The notes below the pieces were generated by a model, which worked only from the letters and a program-made list of their open reading frames with translations, made no database searches and was not told the origin of the DNA. A DNA stretch of 19,744 nucleotides, from assembly GCA_016256075.1 (NCBI GenBank), contig SDVU01000135.1:1-19744 (forward strand). Direction: 5' to 3'. Position numbers and translations under genes: made by a program. Positions within the stretch are counted from its first letter, which is position 1. Each line of letters starts with the position of its first letter. Below, in pieces: positions 17,416 to 19,744 of the stretch. Source of the stretch: Dictyocoela muelleri (Eukaryota > Microsporidia).

Positions 17416-17725
17416 TTCCAGTGTGCTATAGCTAATTTAAACTTTGTATAATATTTCAATGAAGCAGAAAGAACTCTCTTAGGTGTGTGATGAGTGCGGC
17501 GACGCATCTCTCCAAAAAAGTAGTGAAAATAAAAATCCATTAGAAGCCACTCATTACCACTATCCTGCGGAGTCATCGATAAAACGAAGATAGAGTATAC
17601 ATCTGGGCTTCTGGGTAGCTTAGGAAGTGACGTATTGTTTTAACTCCAAGAACCAAAGGTCACAGACCACTGTATAAGATAAATCTACGGATTGGCAGCT
17701 ATATTTGTCATCAAAATGTAATATA

Positions 17726-17765
17726 TATAGTTGCAGAATTTCATATTTATAGTCGCATAAAACTA
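17726..17765. repeat. Minisatellite remainder and SINE D right flank
   Basis: TATAGTTGCAGAATTTCATA, followed by one more partial unit, continues the array at 15585-15734 on the far side of SINE D. Its first 12 bases match the left flank with one difference. Confidence 0.65.
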
Positions 17766-17820
17766 TTTTTATTAGGCGCGTCATAATTTCTATGATCATA
17801 TAAAAAAAAATTTATAAAAA

Positions 17821-17866
17821 AATCTATGATGGTCTTTGTTTCAAAGAATCTATGATGGTCTTTGTT
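17821..17866. repeat. 26-bp tandem repeat and 9-bp duplication
   Basis: AATCTATGATGGTCTTTGTT stands twice, 26 bp apart, the first followed by TCAAAG. The second copy is cut at GTCTTTGTT (17858-17866) by the inverted-repeat element. GTCTTTGTT reappears at 18599-18607 and the unit then continues as TCAAA, giving a clean 9-bp target duplication. Confidence 0.75.
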
Positions 17867-18598
17867 CCCAAACCAAAAAAACGACAAAGTCGTTTTTTCG
17901 GGGTTTTTTGTCGTTTTTAGAGAAAAAACAAAAAACTTTATAATTATTAAAAAATAAGTTCTCACGAGATCTTACCTCGAGCGCAGCTCGGTCTTAGCGC
18001 GAGAACTCACCACAAATTTTTCTTGATAAAAAATTATAGCAATGTCTTAGTTTCAACAAGAATATTCGATTCTAACGTTGTCTAGACACTATCTCTATAA
18101 AATTTTATAAATTACCAAATATGGAAATATAAAAAGTCTAAAAAAATTATTTATTTTGTTTTATATACATATTTTAATCATCTGTTTTTCCTATAAGATG
18201 GCCTTAAAGTTTTTATAAAAGCTAATACTAAAATATGTATATAAAACAATAAAATTTTTTTATACTTTTTTCATTTCCATATCCAGTAATTTTTATAAAT
18301 TTTCTAGAGATAGTGTCTAGGCAACGTTAGAATCGAATATTCTTATTGAAACTAAGACATTGCTATAATTTTTTATCAAGAAAAATTTGTGGGCAGTTCT
18401 CGCGCTAAGACCGAGCTGCGCTCGAGACGAGTTCTCGCGCAGAGCTCGCGATGCGCTCGAGGCGAGTTTACGAGAATACACCCGAAGCGAGTTCTCGTGC
18501 TACCTTATTTTTAATAATTAAAAAGTTTGTCGTTTTTTCGGTAAAAACGAAAAAAAAAACTCCGAAAAAAACGACTTGGTCGTTTTTTAGGGTTGCCA
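17867..18598. mobile_element. 732-bp hairpin-ended foldback, 9-bp duplication
   Basis: The ends are CCCAAACCAAAAAAACGAC and the inverse of TGGCAACCCTAAAAAACGAC. Just inside, ACGACAAAGTCGT forms a small hairpin. Middle arms carry CTCGAGCGCAGCTCGGTCTT and TAGCGCGAGAACT. Inner arms carry AGCAATGTCTTAGTTTCAA, GACACTATCTC and TGTTTTATATACATATTTTA and fold around about 18200. The inner core is shared with 2209-2840. A 9-bp duplication plus long inverted ends suggests a non-autonomous MULE. No gene is inside. Confidence 0.8.
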
Positions 18599-18663
18599 GT
18601 CTTTGTTTCAAAAAAATATATGACGGTCTTTTTAGCTAAATTAATTATATTTTTACCCCTTAC

Positions 18664-19562
18664 ATGAATGATGTCAATTTTCTTTTTTTGCTACTAGACT
18701 CAAGCTCAGAAGATAATGATTTTAGATATACATCTAGTTGGATAAATACCGTTTTCAATATGACAGAGATACAGTTTCATGAGACTTTTAGAATGGACAA
18801 AGAAAACTTTAAAGAAGTGTACAAAAAACTCTTCCCTGAAAACAACACAGAAAAAAATGGAACTGAATTCTTAATCTTCCTTCTTTACTTATCACATGCA
18901 CCCACCTATAGAAAACTTCGCGAAGAAACTGAAAGATCACATAGTACTTGTTGAAGAAACATAAAAAAGAAAGGAGATGAGCTCTATAAGCTCTCGGTAA
19001 AGTTTATAATATTACCAGAAGATGCGGAATTAATTCAAATATCAAATGGTTTTTCACAGAAAGGTTCTCTAGAACACACAGCATTGGCATTGGATGGAAC
19101 ACATATTAAAATAAACGCTCCAAAACACAACAGTTCTTCCTATTTTAACAGAAAAGGTGATTATACAATGAATTGGTTGATGGCAGTTGACCATAATATG
19201 AAGTTTAGGTATCTAACTTTAGGATACGGCTCTGCTCATGACAGCAGAGTCTATAGAAGTTCAAGTCTGAGAAGGTAATAGAAGGTTTAACAACATATCA
19301 CGCAATAGCAGACAGTGCTTATAGCTCTTTTACTAATATTAAAACACCATTAAGATCAGAAAATAGTGAGACTGAAAGGGAATACAATAAAAACTTTGGA
19401 AAGCAACGTGTGACTGTTGAAAATGCATTTGGCTTATTCAAAAGGAAATTTAAAAGATTTTCTATACCTATAGTAAAAGGCGAGAATGAAAAAAACATAA
19501 AATTAATAATAGCAGGTGCTGTTATTCACAACGTATTAAGAGATATAAAAATAAATCAATGA
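18664..19562 (+). pseudogene. Harbinger/PIF transposase, nearly whole
   Basis: About 300 codons encode a DDE_Tnp_4-type (Harbinger/PIF) transposase. The N-terminal helical part is MNDVNFLFLLLDSSSEDNDF through TEFLIFLLYLSHAPTYRKLR. The catalytic core has Asp in ALDGTHIKINAP (codon 19093), Asp in AIADSAYSS (19311) and Glu in VTVENAFGLFKRKFKRF (19419). The C-terminus GAVIHNVLRDIKINQ ends at 19560-19562. ATG at 18664 follows CCCC at 18656-18659. Only two breaks are seen: an in-frame TGA at 18952 and a frameshift near 19275, so loss of function is recent. The gene faces a convergent coiled-coil gene, as expected for the two-gene Harbinger layout. Confidence 0.88.
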
Positions 19563-19744
19563 AGTTTTTTATTTAAAATATCAAGAATTGTAGTAAGTTT
19601 ATTTTCTAGTTCTTCAAATTTCTTATTGCTTGACACCTTGTCATCTTTCAACTGATTCTTTATTAAGGAAATTTATTCTTCAAAATGTTTCGAAGTGGAA
19701 GGGGAGTCCTTTTTTTCTTCTAGTATTTTTTTAAATACTTGATA
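19556..19744 (-). pseudogene. C-terminal coiled coil of likely Harbinger partner
   Basis: On the minus strand one frame of 63 codons enters from beyond the window (YQVFKKILEEKKDSPSTSKH), has a TAA at 19673-19675, and continues ISLIKNQLKDDKVSSNKKFE, then ELENKLTTILDILNKKLH, to a stop at 19556-19558. The heptad-like Leu/Ile/Lys/Glu pattern suggests a coiled coil. It ends convergently and overlaps the transposase 3' end by 7 bases. Harbinger elements usually carry a second gene for a Myb-like (trihelix/SANT) DNA-binding protein, often with a C-terminal coiled coil, so this is its likely tail. The Myb domain would lie outside the window. Confidence 0.55.

Larger units (their letters stand above)
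15735..17725 (+). mobile_element. SINE-like repeat, copy D, split by MULE 2
   Basis: The 5' part (15735-15861) holds the tRNA-like head, a TTTTT run and GAGGGAATGAAACTATGCGG. After MULE 2 the body resumes at 17416 with TTCCAGTGTGCTATAGC and runs to CATCAAAATGTAATATATA. Flanks TATAGTCGCAGA (15723-15734) and TATAGTTGCAGA (17726-17737) look like a 12-bp target duplication, although the host site is a tandem array and would give similar words anyway. About 18 bp of body present in other copies is missing at the MULE junction. Confidence 0.85.

Noticed and set aside
17747-17965. 72-codon frame with FFWFGNKDHHRFF-type repeats
   Set aside because: It translates the 26-bp tandem repeat and the arm of the foldback; it has no homology signal and no start signal.

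Overview
This very AT-rich eukaryotic window is largely a graveyard of transposable elements around one clear host gene. The best fit is a microsporidian with an expanded genome. The host gene (8269-9423, +) encodes an intronless Pus3/Deg1-type tRNA pseudouridine synthase. A CCC or CCCC run lies 1 to 9 bases before the start codon of this gene and of all four transposase genes whose start can be seen. That placement matches the CCC-like start signal described for microsporidia. The transposase families present (Merlin, MULE with a FLYWCH finger, Harbinger, Tc1/mariner) are also ones reported from such genomes. The species itself cannot be named from the sequence.

Layout. 1-977: two inverted copies of a tRNA-headed, SINE-like repeat. 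1428-3315: a broken Merlin transposase cut off by a hairpin-ended inverted-repeat element, followed by a second inverted-repeat element. 3734-4667: a 934-bp element with long terminal inverted repeats (TIRs). 5172-5768: a foldback with 21-bp tandem repeats in its arms and a TA target duplication. 6106-7884: a decayed MULE between 75-bp direct repeats. 8269-9423: the Pus3-like gene. 9641-10265: another inverted-repeat element. 10489-12765: a SINE copy with a perfect 14-bp target duplication, split by a decayed 1,766-bp Tc1/mariner element. 13504-15007: a nest of foldback elements. 15585-17765: a minisatellite interrupted by a SINE copy that is itself split by a MULE. 17867-18598: a hairpin-ended inverted-repeat element with a 9-bp target duplication. 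18664-19744: a nearly whole Harbinger transposase facing the end of a convergent coiled-coil gene.

The main discovery candidate is the SINE-like family: four copies of about 450-480 bp with a tRNA-like head carrying Pol III A and B boxes, a conserved body and a (TA)n tail. Target duplications of 12-15 bp flank three copies, and one copy is 5'-truncated. Both features are signs of LINE-type retrotransposition, and SINEs are not a standard component of microsporidian genomes. A second theme is that several MULE-like ends here are themselves hairpins. Foldback elements sharing one internal core also carry different hairpin tips. Apart from the pseudouridine synthase, none of the protein-coding remnants looks intact. 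No virus-like or LTR element was recognised.
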